DNA of 64,000 nt from Halobacteriovoraceae bacterium. Its GTDB lineage: Bacteria > Bdellovibrionota > Bacteriovoracia > Bacteriovoracales > Bacteriovoracaceae. A program made the translations under genes and the position numbers. The DNA lies in NCBI GenBank assembly GCA_002711995.1, contig PASN01000009.1, forward strand, positions 305,019-369,018, read 5' to 3'. The notes under the pieces are model-generated. The model was given only the letters and a program-made list of their open reading frames with translations. It ran no database searches and was not told the DNA's origin. Shown here one piece after another: positions 43,183 through 53,031 of this stretch. The first letter of the stretch is position 1; every line of letters starts with the position of its first letter.

Positions 43183-43945
43183 GATTATTGAGACACACTG
43201 TCATTTAGATTATTTAAAGTCCGAGCCTCTTGAAGACATACTTTCAAAGTCAAAAGAGGCCGGAGTTGAAAAGCTAGTCACAATAGCAGTGGAGCCTGAC
43301 AATTTCGACGCAGCCTATGAGTTGGCAAAGTCACATGAGCAAGTCTACTTTACTCAAGGCATTCACCCTCATGACGCCAGACTTGCCACGGAAGAGGCCT
43401 TTGCTAAAATTAAGGATAGATCCAGTGAAGAAAAAATGGTGGCAGTTGGAGAGATTGGTCTAGATTATCACTATGACAACTCTCCTAGGGACATACAAAG
43501 AGACGTTTTCAGACGTCAAATGGAAATCGCCATAGAACTAGACAGGCCAGTTGTTATCCATTCTAGAGACGCTGATGAAGATATGATCCTTATGCTGCGG
43601 GAGCTTGCGCCAAGACTTAAGAAAAAGGGAGTAATTCACAGCTTCACTTCATCATTGGAGCTTGCCAAGACAGCTCTAGAGTTGGGTTTTTATCTTGGGT
43701 TCAATGGCATTATCACATTTAAAAAAGCGCAGGATGTAAGAGAGGCGGTTAAGCTTGCTCCCTTAGACAGAATACTGACTGAAACAGATTCTCCATTTTT
43801 AACTCCCGTCCCCCATAGAGGGAAAGAAAATGCTCCATACCGTCTTCCCCATATCGTGGAAAAAATAGCAGAAATAAAAGAACTCGATGTGGATAAGGTT
43901 TACGGGCAAACTTATGAAAACGCCCAAAGACTTTTTGCAATTTAA
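43175..43945 (+). CDS. TatD family metal-dependent hydrolase
   Basis: 256 residues of the TatD/MttC TIM barrel. Metal sites: IETHCHLDY (HxH), AVGEIGLDYHYD (Glu), VVIHSRDADED (His) and TETDSPFLTP (Asp). Members are 3'-5' DNases or RNases or tRNA-editing-like deacylases. GGAGAAG lies just before the ATG. The gene ends the plus-strand run that begins at 38725 and is followed by a strong terminator. Confidence 0.88.
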   Translation: MNKIIETHCHLDYLKSEPLEDILSKSKEAGVEKLVTIAVEPDNFDAAYELAKSHEQVYFTQGIHPHDARLATEEAFAKIKDRSSEEKMVAVGEIGLDYHYDNSPRDIQRDVFRRQMEIAIELDRPVVIHSRDADEDMILMLRELAPRLKKKGVIHSFTSSLELAKTALELGFYLGFNGIITFKKAQDVREAVKLAPLDRILTETDSPFLTPVPHRGKENAPYRLPHIVEKIAEIKELDVDKVYGQTYENAQRLFAI

Positions 43946-43953
43946 ATTAAAAA

Positions 43954-43973
43954 AAGGCCTCAAAAGAGGCCTT
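43954..43973. terminator. Bidirectional terminator
   Basis: AAGGCCTC (43954-43961) and GAGGCCTT (43966-43973), a perfect eight-base stem with a 4-base AAAA loop, flanked by A-rich sequence on the left and T/A on the right. Ends the tatD operon and the convergent small secreted gene. Confidence 0.75.
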
Positions 43974-43977
43974 AAAA

Positions 43978-44394
43978 TTATCTACATTCAGAAACTTTTT
44001 CGTTTACGTGACGATCACCGTAATCATCGCGAATTTTTGCAACGACTCTAATAGTGCCATCCTTCTCTTTTACGAATCCCATATGCTCGACTGCAGTATG
44101 GCCTCCTCCATAATAAGAGAAACTTTCATTTTCAGCGAGCCCTTTGAAGATCATTGATACCTCATCAAGCTCACCTTTATAACAAAGCTCTTTTAGTCTT
44201 ATAACGTCAGTTAATGTGGATTCGGTTGTTACCCTTAAGTAGCCAGAACCTTGCTGCGCTAGAGTGATGGACTGTGCGCCAGTGTAAACACAGGCCTTGT
44301 CTGTCGGACATACTTCGGCCTCTTCATATTTGTGGTAGCCATCGCTAGCAAATACACTCATTGATAGAAATAATAGTGCTGTAACTGCTTTCAT
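43978..44394 (-). CDS. Small secreted protein
   Basis: 138 residues. Signal peptide (MKAVTALLFLSMSVFAS). Four cysteines in the mature part (VCPTDKACVY, CYKGELDE, KVSECR at the end) suggest two disulphides. The centre (YLRVTTESTLTDVIRLKELC) is mixed. GGAGG lies before the ATG. Monocistronic, with the preceding terminator shared with tatD. No family recognised. Confidence 0.7.
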   Translation of the reverse strand: MKAVTALLFLSMSVFASDGYHKYEEAEVCPTDKACVYTGAQSITLAQQGSGYLRVTTESTLTDVIRLKELCYKGELDEVSMIFKGLAENESFSYYGGGHTAVEHMGFVKEKDGTIRVVAKIRDDYGDRHVNEKVSECR

Positions 44395-44483
44395 TTATCC
44401 TCCGTTCATTTCTATTTTTTACAGCTTACAATGCGCTGCATTAAAAATCTAAGAGATTGCCCAGAAGATGTAACAATTACAGT

Positions 44484-45566
44484 CTATTTATCTACTTTAA
44501 AGTCCTTTAACAGGTTGCCAAGGTTTTGTTTTACCTCTTTTTCCTGATACTTAGAGCGTTTTTTATCGTGATTTTGAGCTTTTGCAGGTTTCTCTTGGGA
44601 TTGTACATATTCCGTGTGAGAAGGAAGCTCATCTTTATAAATAATTCTATCTAGGTGTCTTACATAGCCAGACCATCTTCCTGTATTCTGATCAGTTCTT
44701 TTGATGGTTTCAAAAGAATGCATCTTACTGTCCATATGATCAATTAAATGAAGAAGCATGGCCTCTGATGTTTGAGGAATTTTTGGTGAGCCATATTCAT
44801 ACTCTCCATGATGGGAAAGAAGAATGTGTTTTAGATGCAATTTTGTGGGGTATGGGAAGTCTTTAATTTTATGTGAATACTTATCCACAATTTCAAGTCC
44901 CTTCACTAAGTGTCCCACAAGCTTGCCCTCTTCTGTGTATTCAACATTAAAACCATCGGTTAGCTCATAGATTTTGCAAAGATCGTGCAGGATTGCCCCG
45001 GCAACCACATAGGAAGTGTTCACATTGTAGTGCTTAGAAAGCTGCACAGATAAGTTGGAACAAGAAAGTATATGCTCTAAGAGACCGGATTCATAAGCAT
45101 GGTGAATTGATTTGCCCGCCTGCCAGATTTTCAGTCTTCTTTCTATTTCTTTGTCCCCTAGGACATTTAGCAGAAGGTCTCTTATATAGACGTCCTCTAG
45201 ATTCTTAACGATGTCCACCAGCTCACTGAACATTTGCTCAGGATCTCTACCTGCTTTGACAACAAAGTCATCCTTATTCACTTCGGTTTCGGAGATAGGC
45301 TCGCATGAAGATATGACAAATTGCTTTTTTCCCATGTAGAGGTTTGCTTTTCCTTTGACCTTAACAAAGCCTCCTTTATCAACTGAGCTTGCGATTTCTT
45401 CGGCTCCTTTCCAGATTCTGGCCTCTAAATCACCCGTGCTGTCCGCCAAAATAATGTTTAAGAACTTTTTGCCATCTTTTGCTTCGACAAGATTTAGAAA
45501 CTTCACAAGGAAGGTAGATTCTATTTCTTCTTTAGGTTTTAAATCAGCGACATTAACTCTTTGCAT
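44484..45566 (-). CDS. YhaM-type 3'-5' exoribonuclease
   Basis: 360 residues. An N-terminal OB-fold domain (about 1-100, LNIILADSTGDLEARIWKGA, VKVKGKANLYMGKKQFVISS) is followed by an HD hydrolase domain: WQAGKSIHHAYESGLLEH, VAGAILHDLCKIYEL (metal-binding His-Asp at 194-195) and LSHHGEYEYGSPK. This is the YhaM/CBF1 arrangement known for 3'-5' exoribonuclease activity in Gram-positives. A lysine-rich tail (about 325-360) is extra. Single gene, divergent from gap. Confidence 0.8.
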   Translation of the reverse strand: MQRVNVADLKPKEEIESTFLVKFLNLVEAKDGKKFLNIILADSTGDLEARIWKGAEEIASSVDKGGFVKVKGKANLYMGKKQFVISSCEPISETEVNKDDFVVKAGRDPEQMFSELVDIVKNLEDVYIRDLLLNVLGDKEIERRLKIWQAGKSIHHAYESGLLEHILSCSNLSVQLSKHYNVNTSYVVAGAILHDLCKIYELTDGFNVEYTEEGKLVGHLVKGLEIVDKYSHKIKDFPYPTKLHLKHILLSHHGEYEYGSPKIPQTSEAMLLHLIDHMDSKMHSFETIKRTDQNTGRWSGYVRHLDRIIYKDELPSHTEYVQSQEKPAKAQNHDKKRSKYQEKEVKQNLGNLLKDFKVDK

Positions 45567-45733
45567 AAAAGATGGCTCCTACAGGGTGTGGTTTGAAGTG
45601 TTGAATTATTCTGCCTGAAGATAGGCCATAAATCCAGTGCGTCGGAGGTAATTCCAAGTTAATTCTCTATTCATAGGGGCTTAAATATGCCATAATTACG
45701 CGCAGTTATAACTTAATTTTCAAAAGGGGTAAT

Positions 45734-46759
45734 ATGAGCCAGACAGTACGTATAGGGATCAACGGCCTAGGTCGAATTGGTAGAACAATTCTTAGAGAAT
45801 TCGCAATTAGAAAAGCCGAAGGCAAGTATAAAAACATTGAAATCGTAGCGGCCAACAACCCTGGCGACCTAAGTCACCTATGCCGTCTTCTTAAATATGA
45901 TTCTCTTCATGGAAGATTCCAAGGAAGAGTGGCCGTTGAAAACGGAAAACTTATTGCTGGAGACATGTCTCTTAGAATGTTCCAAACTTACGATCCAAAA
46001 GAGATCGACTGGGCATCTGAAAAAGTTGACATCGTTGTTGACGCCACAGGCGTTTTTAAAGACAAAGCAGGACTTGGACAACACTTGGGAGACACAGTTA
46101 AGAAAGTTATTATGTGCGCTCCAGGTAAAGACCTTGATGGAACATTTGTTGTTGGAATCAACCACGAAGAATATGATTCCAAGAATCACGATATTATCTC
46201 AAACGCTTCATGCACAACCAACTGTCTGGCACCTGTAGCGAAGGCCCTTCACGAAGCATTTGGAATTGAGCATGGACTAATGACCACTGTTCACTCTTAC
46301 ACTTCTGACCAGATGCTTTTAGATGGAAGCCACAAAGACCCAAGAAGAGCCAGAGCTGCTGCAATGAGCATGGTTCCGACAACTACTGGCGCAGCAAAGG
46401 CCGTTGGACTTGTTCTTCCAGAGCTTAAAGGAAAGCTAGATGGGTTCGCTATCAGAGTTCCAACACCAGATGTTTCTTTGGTTGACTTGACTGTAAAGCT
46501 AACTAAGAAAGCATCAAAAGAAGAAATCAACAACGCTCTTAAAGAAGCAAGCGAAGGCTCTCTAAAAGGTGTTCTTGGATATGAGACTGAGCCACTAGTA
46601 TCTGTCGACTACATGGGCAACCCACTTTCTTCGATTGTGGACGCTGACATGACAAGTGTAATCGGTGATAGCGCGAAAGTTATTTCTTGGTATGACAATG
46701 AAGTTGGGTTCTCTAACAGAGTTCTAGACTTGGCAAACCACGTCGCAAGCAAACTATAG
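45734..46759 (+). CDS. gap: Glyceraldehyde-3-phosphate dehydrogenase
   Basis: 341 residues. NAD-binding GINGLGRIGRTILREF at the N-terminus; catalytic Cys160 in SNASCTTNCLAPVAKALH and His187 in TTVHSYTSDQ. The phosphate-binding and C-terminal parts (PTTTGAAKAVGLVLPELKGK, SWYDNEVGFSNRVLDLA) are intact. It oxidises glyceraldehyde 3-phosphate to 1,3-bisphosphoglycerate. First gene of a gap-pgk-tpiA-secG run, 9 bases before pgk. Confidence 0.96.
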   Translation: MSQTVRIGINGLGRIGRTILREFAIRKAEGKYKNIEIVAANNPGDLSHLCRLLKYDSLHGRFQGRVAVENGKLIAGDMSLRMFQTYDPKEIDWASEKVDIVVDATGVFKDKAGLGQHLGDTVKKVIMCAPGKDLDGTFVVGINHEEYDSKNHDIISNASCTTNCLAPVAKALHEAFGIEHGLMTTVHSYTSDQMLLDGSHKDPRRARAAAMSMVPTTTGAAKAVGLVLPELKGKLDGFAIRVPTPDVSLVDLTVKLTKKASKEEINNALKEASEGSLKGVLGYETEPLVSVDYMGNPLSSIVDADMTSVIGDSAKVISWYDNEVGFSNRVLDLANHVASKL

Positions 46760-46768
46760 GAAAAAATA

Positions 46769-47956
46769 ATGGCTTTAAATTTTATAGACCAGGCAGAGAT
46801 TAAAGGTAAAAGAGTTCTAGCTCGTTTTGATTTCAATGTTCCATTGGATAAAAACGATAGAACTAAAATCTCAGACACAAGCAGAGTTGATCTTGCGATT
46901 CCAACCATCCAATACCTCATTGAAAATGGCGCATCCAAGATAACTCTTATGAGTCACCTTGGCCGTCCGAAGGGCAAGAAAGATGAGAAATACAGCCTAG
47001 AGCCGGTTGCAACCTACCTAGCTGAAAAGCTTGGCAAGGACGTAGTCTTGGCCGACTCACCTGTTGATGCCGGTGTAAAAGATCTTCTAACCCTTAATGA
47101 GACAAAAATAGTTCTTCTTGAAAATTTGCGTTTTGATCCAGGTGAGGAAAGCGACGATGAAGAGTTCGCTTCAAAGCTTTCCCAATACGGTGATATCTAC
47201 GTAAATGACGCCTTTGGAGCCGCACACAGAAAGCACGCTTCAGTTCACGCGATAAATAAGTTTTACAAAAACAACGCCTATGGCGGCTTTTTAATTAAGA
47301 AAGAGCTTGAGGCCTTAAACAAGGTGCTTGAAACTCCGGCCAAGCCTTTCGTTGCAATCATTGGCGGCGCCAAGGTAAGTGATAAGATTAAAACAATCGA
47401 GAAGCTTCTTGTTTCAGTTAACAACCTCATCATAGGTGGCGCCATGGCGTATCCTTTCCTAAAGGCTAAAGGCCATGATGTTGGCAAATCTCTTTGCTCC
47501 GATGAAGACGTTAAGCTGGCATCCAGCATTCTTAGAGCTGACAAAGGAAATAAGGTAGTTCTTCCTGAAGACCATATTGCTGCCCAAGACATTGATGGCG
47601 AATGCAAAACAGTTAATGCAAGAGGTATCGAGGAAGGCTGGATGGGACTTGATATTGGCCCCTCCACTATCAACCGCTACGAAAACGTTTTAAAAGACGC
47701 AAAAACTGTTCTTTGGAACGGACCGATGGGCCTTTTTGAAAATCCAAAGTATGCAAAGGGAACGATGGCACTTGCAAAAGCGCTTGCTGACTCCCAAGCA
47801 TTCACTCTTGTGGGTGGTGGCGACTCTGTTTCTGCCGTTCAAAAATCGGGTCACGCAGACAAGTTCTCGCACATTTCTACAGGTGGCGGAGCTTCACTTG
47901 AGTACATCGAAAAAGGACAACTTCCTGGTATCCAGGCCCTAAAATACGGAGTTTAA
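46769..47956 (+). CDS. pgk: Phosphoglycerate kinase
   Basis: 395 residues, standard length. Substrate-binding FDFNVPLDK near the N-terminus and LMSHLGRPKGKKDEKYSLEP; NDAFGAAHRKHASVHA; ATP-site LWNGPMGLFENPKYAKGT and the C-terminal VGGGDSVSAVQKSG with HISTGGGASLEYIE. It transfers phosphate from 1,3-bisphosphoglycerate to ADP. The next start follows one base after the stop. Confidence 0.96.
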   Translation: MALNFIDQAEIKGKRVLARFDFNVPLDKNDRTKISDTSRVDLAIPTIQYLIENGASKITLMSHLGRPKGKKDEKYSLEPVATYLAEKLGKDVVLADSPVDAGVKDLLTLNETKIVLLENLRFDPGEESDDEEFASKLSQYGDIYVNDAFGAAHRKHASVHAINKFYKNNAYGGFLIKKELEALNKVLETPAKPFVAIIGGAKVSDKIKTIEKLLVSVNNLIIGGAMAYPFLKAKGHDVGKSLCSDEDVKLASSILRADKGNKVVLPEDHIAAQDIDGECKTVNARGIEEGWMGLDIGPSTINRYENVLKDAKTVLWNGPMGLFENPKYAKGTMALAKALADSQAFTLVGGGDSVSAVQKSGHADKFSHISTGGGASLEYIEKGQLPGIQALKYGV

Positions 47957-47957
47957 A

Positions 47958-48704
47958 ATGGCAAAATCATACATTGTTGGAAATTGGAAAATGAATCAAA
48001 ATCGCCACGAGCTCAATGAGTTTTTCGGCCATCTTGAAAAAGAGGAACTTAATCCAGGCAATTTCTGGATTGCTCCTCAATTCATTCACATTCAAACATG
48101 TATTGAAAAGACCAATAAAGTTCCGCTAAAGATTGGAGCCCAGAACTGTTCCGATCAAACAAGCGGAGCCTTCACTGGTGAAATTAGCCCTTCATCCTTG
48201 GCCGACATTGAGGCACACTTTGTAATTCTTGGGCACTCTGAGAGAAGAGCTCTATTCAATGAAAGCAATGAGCTTATAAACTCCAAAGTCAAAGCGGTAA
48301 TGGGCAACAAGCTCGTTCCAATTCTATGTGTTGGTGAAACCCTTGAACAGAGGGAGTCAAATGAGACCATGAATGTGGTTCTCGATCAGGTTACAAAAGG
48401 ACTTCAGGGTGTAAAGCTTGGAGCCGAAGATGATATTATTATTGCCTATGAACCGGTTTGGGCCATTGGAACGGGGAAAACAGCAAGCCCTGAGCAGGCC
48501 GAAGAGGTTCATGCAGGAATAAGAGAAAAGCTTAAAGAGCTATACCCAGAGTGTGGAGAAAACATATCCATTCTTTACGGTGGAAGTGTAAAACCTAATA
48601 ATATTGATGACTTAATCAAGCAGCCAAACATTAATGGCGGGCTTGTGGGGGGAGCGAGCCTTAAAGCTGAAGACTTTATGGCCCTTTGCAGAGCAATAAA
48701 TTAG
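47958..48704 (+). CDS. tpiA: Triosephosphate isomerase
   Basis: 248 residues, TIM barrel. VGNWKMNQNRHEL (catalytic Lys), ILGHSERRALF (catalytic His), IIAYEPVWAIGTGKTASPEQ (catalytic Glu) and ILYGGSVKPNNI are all present. Interconverts dihydroxyacetone phosphate and glyceraldehyde 3-phosphate. Immediately follows pgk and precedes secG by 64 bases. Confidence 0.96.
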   Translation: MAKSYIVGNWKMNQNRHELNEFFGHLEKEELNPGNFWIAPQFIHIQTCIEKTNKVPLKIGAQNCSDQTSGAFTGEISPSSLADIEAHFVILGHSERRALFNESNELINSKVKAVMGNKLVPILCVGETLEQRESNETMNVVLDQVTKGLQGVKLGAEDDIIIAYEPVWAIGTGKTASPEQAEEVHAGIREKLKELYPECGENISILYGGSVKPNNIDDLIKQPNINGGLVGGASLKAEDFMALCRAIN

Positions 48705-48768
48705 GGGTTTGCAAACGCGCATAACTTTGATAAAAATTTTCAACTAAATAAAATAAGGATTTTAAAAT

Positions 48769-49110
48769 ATGATCACTGGTCTTGTTATTCTTCACGTAGT
48801 TATCTGTATTCTTCTAACGATTGTTGTATTGCTTCAATTTGGAAAAGGTGCCGAAGCAGGTGCTATGATGGGACAGGGTGCTTCCCAGGCCGTATTTACT
48901 TCAGCTTCAAAAGGCAACTTCTTTACAAAGATGACAACCTTTTTAGCGATCGCATTTATGCTTAACTCAATTGCTCTTACAACAATTAAGTCCAAGTCAG
49001 CCAGCGAGTCTATCTTTGACGATGAAGCTCCAATCGCAGCTCCTCTTAACCCAGACGCTGGAAAAGAAGAAGCAGCTCCTACTACGGAAGCTCCTGCAGA
49101 AACTAAATAA
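48769..49110 (+). CDS. secG: SecG preprotein translocase subunit
   Basis: 113 residues. Two membrane segments (about 3-23 and 50-70) around the conserved cytoplasmic loop LLQFGKGAEAGAMMGQGASQ, then a Pro/Ala/Glu-rich tail. SecG assists SecYE in protein export. The tpiA-secG neighbourhood is common in proteobacteria. A strong terminator follows. Confidence 0.9.
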   Translation: MITGLVILHVVICILLTIVVLLQFGKGAEAGAMMGQGASQAVFTSASKGNFFTKMTTFLAIAFMLNSIALTTIKSKSASESIFDDEAPIAAPLNPDAGKEEAAPTTEAPAETK

Positions 49111-49134
49111 TTAAAAATTTGATTTGAAATACCT

Positions 49135-49159
49135 AAGGCCTGCAAATGCAGGCCTTTTT
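49135..49159 (+). terminator. Terminator of the glycolysis-secG operon
   Basis: AAGGCCTGCA (49135-49144) and TGCAGGCCTT (49147-49156), a perfect ten-base palindrome with a two-base centre, followed by TTTTT. Confidence 0.8.
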
Positions 49160-50402
49160 ATTTGGTGCTCTTGTTAAAAAGAAAGCTTCTTTGGGCTGTT
49201 TTAAAGTGCTTTGATATCTCTTCTAGGATCAATTCTGCATGCTCTCTGCCTTTAGTCTCAAGAACCGCCTCTACAATTGACTCTTGCAACTCTAGATACG
49301 GAGCGTTTCTTTCATGCGTGACCTGAAGAATGTTTCCACCCATGTCCTTCACAAGCCTTGTAAATTCATAAAGCGAGCCTGGCCTGTCATCAAGAAGCAG
49401 ATCAATTTTGATTCTTCTGTGGGATTCTAATAAACCTTTCTCAATGATTCTATCAACAAGGTTAATATCGATGTTTCCACCACAGATGATAAGGACGATG
49501 TTCTTATTCTTGAATTGTCTTGGATTTCTATTATAAAGCTCATTAAATGCCGCAAGAGCAATTGCTCCAGCGCCCTCAGTAACAATTCTTGCCTGTTCCA
49601 TTAGCTCTAGGAGTGCTAGTGCCGTTTGGTCGTCAGGGATGTGAACTGCCTCATCAATGATATCATCCAGCAGTCCATACATCTCTTTGTTTGGCTCTTT
49701 AACTTTAATTCCATCAGCAAAAGTTGCAACACTTTCGCCGGGAACAAGTTTCCCTTGTTGAAGAGATTTGGCCATGGAGCTTGCGCCGCTAGCTTGAGTT
49801 CCTATGATCTTGGCGTTCGGAAATAGTTCTCGAGTCGTTTGGCCAACTCCGGCCATAAGACCACCACCACCAATAGCTCCGAATAAGTAATCAATATTGT
49901 CTATTTGGTTTTTAAGCTCGTGTCCTATTGTCCCCTGTCCAGCTATAACTAAGGGGTCATGAAATGGGTGCACCAAAACCTTATCGTTTTCTTCCAGGTA
50001 GTGTTTTAAAAATTGAAAGCTCTCATCCACGTTGTCGCCTTCAAGTATCACTTTTGCTCCAAGCGACTCTGTGTTTAATATTTTAATGATTGGAGAGGGT
50101 TTAGGCATGATGATGGTTGCCTCGACTCCCAGTTTTTGGGCGGCCCACGCAACACCTTGAGCGTGGTTGCCCGCACTTACAGCAACTACACCTTTTTTCT
50201 TTTCTTCGTCAGAAAGATTATAGATTTTATTAGCCGCTCCTCTTAATTTGAAGGAGCCCACAGGTTGAAGACTCTCCAGCTTAAGAAACACATTTGCTTC
50301 ATACTTCCTGGATAGCCAGTCGTTTTTAATGAGAGGTGTAGCCGGGAGAAGTGATGATATAAGTTTATACGCTTTTTCAAATTCTTTGGAATCGATTTTC
50401 AT
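49158..50402 (-). CDS. ilvA: Threonine ammonia-lyase
   Basis: 414 residues. PLP-binding lysine Lys52 in VGSFKLRGAANK, phosphate-binding glycine loop GAIGGGGLMAGVG, and SAGNHAQGVAWAAQ. A C-terminal ACT regulatory domain (about 332-414, IKIDLLLDDRPGSLYEFTRL) is present as a single copy, as in the shorter form of the enzyme. It deaminates threonine to 2-oxobutanoate for isoleucine synthesis or catabolism. It overlaps the HD-GYP gene upstream by an ATGA junction. Confidence 0.92.
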   Translation of the reverse strand: MKIDSKEFEKAYKLISSLLPATPLIKNDWLSRKYEANVFLKLESLQPVGSFKLRGAANKIYNLSDEEKKKGVVAVSAGNHAQGVAWAAQKLGVEATIIMPKPSPIIKILNTESLGAKVILEGDNVDESFQFLKHYLEENDKVLVHPFHDPLVIAGQGTIGHELKNQIDNIDYLFGAIGGGGLMAGVGQTTRELFPNAKIIGTQASGASSMAKSLQQGKLVPGESVATFADGIKVKEPNKEMYGLLDDIIDEAVHIPDDQTALALLELMEQARIVTEGAGAIALAAFNELYNRNPRQFKNKNIVLIICGGNIDINLVDRIIEKGLLESHRRIKIDLLLDDRPGSLYEFTRLVKDMGGNILQVTHERNAPYLELQESIVEAVLETKGREHAELILEEISKHFKTAQRSFLFNKSTK

Positions 50403-51565
50403 TTTTTATGCTTAACCTTTTTCGATGTCTTTTTCTTTTTGTCTTCCTCTTCCATTATGACCCTAATTTTTCCAAAGTCTTCATTGTTGAACATCTCTTC
50501 AATTTCCTCAATTGGAAGCACTTCATAAGGGATGGAAGGGTCAAAGCTGTCGGCCATTTTTAGTTCTTTGGCGGTGCTTACTTTTGAGTGTTTAACATGC
50601 GCGGCAAAGACTTTAAAGATCTTAGGGTCAAGTTTTTTACCCGTCGTCTTGCTCATGATATCAATCGCCTCTGAGACGGTTAGAACATTGCTATAACTTC
50701 TTTTGGTGGTGACGGCGTCAAAGAAGTCTGCGATTGCGCACACTCTTGCGAGAAGGTGGATTTCCTGCTCTTTTAGATTGTTTGGATAGCCTGTTCCATC
50801 CCAATTTTCATGGTGTTCGTGAATGACTCTTCCAATTGTTTTTACATCAATCCCCTCTTCTATCTCTCCGGCGCCATTTAAAAGTAAATTGATGCCAAAG
50901 TCAGGGTGTTTTTTGATTTCATGGTATTCGGCGTCCGACAGTCCGCTAGGATTGTTTAAGATGTTGGTTGGAATCTTTATTTTACCAAGGTCGTGCAAAA
51001 GGCCGCCAAGTCCTGCGTGCATAAGCTCAGTTCGCGAGGCGTTCTTTTTTAGAGCTCTAACGATAGTAATACAATACATGGCCACGTTGATGGAGTGATC
51101 ATATGTGTAAAAGTCATGGCCGCTCATTTTCCCAATGAGACCTCTCAGGGAGTCAATATTGTAGTCGTCCAACACATCGATCATGGACTCAACCGCGTCT
51201 CTACATCCATGAACCGTTTCAACTAACACTTCAGTGCTGAACTCTTTGTCTTCATCAAAGACCCTGTGCAAATACTCGATAGCGGTTTCTTTTATAAAGT
51301 CAGCGGCTTTTTCATCCGGCACTTCCACGTTTCCCACGAGACTTTGCATGTAGAACTTTCTCTGATCTTCGGGCACGTATAGTTGATGATATTTCTTTTT
51401 CAACTCGCTTAGGTCTTCATCCTCCAGGGTCTCTCCTTTAGGGAAAAGCTTTATAAACTTTTGCTTAGACTCTAGAGAGGATGAATTTACGTATAGATCA
51501 TAGCCTAGAGGCACATCCTTCAAGATTAGATCGTAGCGAACTGAAAAATAGCTTTTTACACTCAA
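50399..51565 (-). CDS. HD-GYP domain cyclic-di-GMP phosphodiesterase
   Basis: 388 residues. The C-terminal HD-GYP domain (about 145-300) is complete: YDHSINVAMYC, GGLLHDLGKIKIP (HD at 191-192), HEHHENWDGTGYP with the GYP at 259-261, and AIADFFDAVTTKRSY. The N-terminal 140 residues look like a separate domain of the type seen in many HD-GYP proteins. No signal receiver or membrane segment. Cyclic-di-GMP hydrolysis is known for the family. The start is a TTG at 51565, preceded by AGGAG. It overlaps ilvA by 4 bases. Confidence 0.88.
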   Translation of the reverse strand: MSVKSYFSVRYDLILKDVPLGYDLYVNSSSLESKQKFIKLFPKGETLEDEDLSELKKKYHQLYVPEDQRKFYMQSLVGNVEVPDEKAADFIKETAIEYLHRVFDEDKEFSTEVLVETVHGCRDAVESMIDVLDDYNIDSLRGLIGKMSGHDFYTYDHSINVAMYCITIVRALKKNASRTELMHAGLGGLLHDLGKIKIPTNILNNPSGLSDAEYHEIKKHPDFGINLLLNGAGEIEEGIDVKTIGRVIHEHHENWDGTGYPNNLKEQEIHLLARVCAIADFFDAVTTKRSYSNVLTVSEAIDIMSKTTGKKLDPKIFKVFAAHVKHSKVSTAKELKMADSFDPSIPYEVLPIEEIEEMFNNEDFGKIRVIMEEEDKKKKTSKKVKHKK

Positions 51566-51851
51566 AGCCCATCTCCTAAAGGCACTCTTGCCTCATATTA
51601 AGCACTGTTTAAATCGTTTCGGATTATTTTAAAGAAAGATTTAACATTAAAAACTGGACTTTCTCTATCGGTGAAATATGGTCTATTTTATCCCGACAGA
51701 CCTTCTCACAACAGTTTTCCAAGTTTCCAACATTACAAACTTTCGGCATTTATTCTCCGCTAGGCCGTAAAAATTTATTTACATGTTTTTACCCAATTTC
51801 TACGATCGCCTCACTGAAGTTAATTCAAATCTTCAAGGAAGGAGAACAAAT

Positions 51852-52751
51852 ATGAAAATTTCAATGTACTTAATATTGTCCGCATTTTTACTAACAGTTG
51901 GTTGTAAAAAAGGCGGCAATGGATCTTCTTCAGATCCAACAGACACAACTGATCCAAAAACAACAACTTCAACTGACGGCGACAAACCAGATCTATCAGG
52001 AGCTGATCCTAACTGTGTCGAAACAATCGGTCTCGACAAAGTTGGAGCAAGCCCAGAGGTTATTATCGGAACAAACACTTGGTACTCCTCTGGCTCAATT
52101 ACAGACACCATGATGAAAGCAAACGCTCAAGCAACTGTGTATGTAAGAATGTCCAACAGTAGATGTACAGGATTCTTGGTAAATGATGACACAATCATGA
52201 CCAATAACCACTGTATTGCAAATTCATCTCAGGCAAGAGGTGTGACTGTTAAGTTTGACTATGTTGCTGGCAAATCTAGCAAACAATACACTTGTGATCA
52301 GTTCATCGGAACCAACTCTGGTCTCGACTTCACTTTGATTAAGTGTAAGGGAAGTCCAGGAAAAGATTATCCTCAAGTGGTTTTAGCCGACTATCAAGGC
52401 AAAACCAATGATTCTATTTATGTGGTTCACCAAAACTGTGACTACAGAACTAGCTATGGCTGTTCTCCAACACAAAAGGTTTCTACAGGAAGACTTGTAG
52501 GTTACAACTCCACACAGGTTAAGCATAACGCTGACACTTTGCCAGGATCATCAGGAAGTCCGATCTTTGACAAGGAATCGCACAAAGTGGTGGCCATCCA
52601 CAACGCAGGCCTAAACCACGGCCCAAACAATGGTGGAACAAACTATGGGATTCAGATGTACAAGATCATCGACAACATCAAAAGTAGATTCCCAAGCGTG
52701 AAGATCAATACATCTTCAACTAGATCGCCTGCTTACAATGTATGTGACTAA
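51852..52751 (+). CDS. Trypsin-like serine protease lipoprotein
   Basis: 299 residues from the ATG at 51852, chosen because AAGGAG lies 8 bases upstream and a lipoprotein signal (LTVGCKK, Cys18) then follows; a longer frame from 51783 has no signal. A Gly/Ser/Asp/Thr linker (about 20-45) precedes a chymotrypsin-fold domain. The catalytic triad is His120 (TNNHCIAN), Asp159 (NSGLDFTLIKCKG) and Ser234 (LPGSSGSPIF). Six or more cysteines suggest disulphides. Probably lipid-anchored and displayed at the surface or in the periplasm. Own terminator at 52817-52843. Confidence 0.87.
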   Translation: MKISMYLILSAFLLTVGCKKGGNGSSSDPTDTTDPKTTTSTDGDKPDLSGADPNCVETIGLDKVGASPEVIIGTNTWYSSGSITDTMMKANAQATVYVRMSNSRCTGFLVNDDTIMTNNHCIANSSQARGVTVKFDYVAGKSSKQYTCDQFIGTNSGLDFTLIKCKGSPGKDYPQVVLADYQGKTNDSIYVVHQNCDYRTSYGCSPTQKVSTGRLVGYNSTQVKHNADTLPGSSGSPIFDKESHKVVAIHNAGLNHGPNNGGTNYGIQMYKIIDNIKSRFPSVKINTSSTRSPAYNVCD

Positions 52752-52816
52752 AAAAGTAAAGGATATAGAGTTTCAAGTTTGCCCACTAGGATGGTGAGCG
52801 ATAAATTTGAAAACAC

Positions 52817-52843
52817 AAGGCCTCGTTAATCCGAGGCCTTTTT
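52817..52843 (+). terminator. Terminator of the protease gene
   Basis: AAGGCCTCG (52817-52825) and CGAGGCCTT (52832-52840), a nine-base stem with a six-base loop (TTAATC), followed by TTT. Confidence 0.8.
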
Positions 52844-53031
52844 ATGTTGAGAGATTAGTTAAATTCTTTCATACTCGCATTAGAATTCTTCAATCCCCGC
52901 AGGTTGTTTAATCATAATCTCCATTAGAACTGGTTTAAGTGCGTTCAGTTAGTGCAACTGGCCACAGTTAGACGCGCAACACAAAAAACCTGATTGGGAG
53001 CAGAATGCTTTACGAAGAAATGCATATTGGC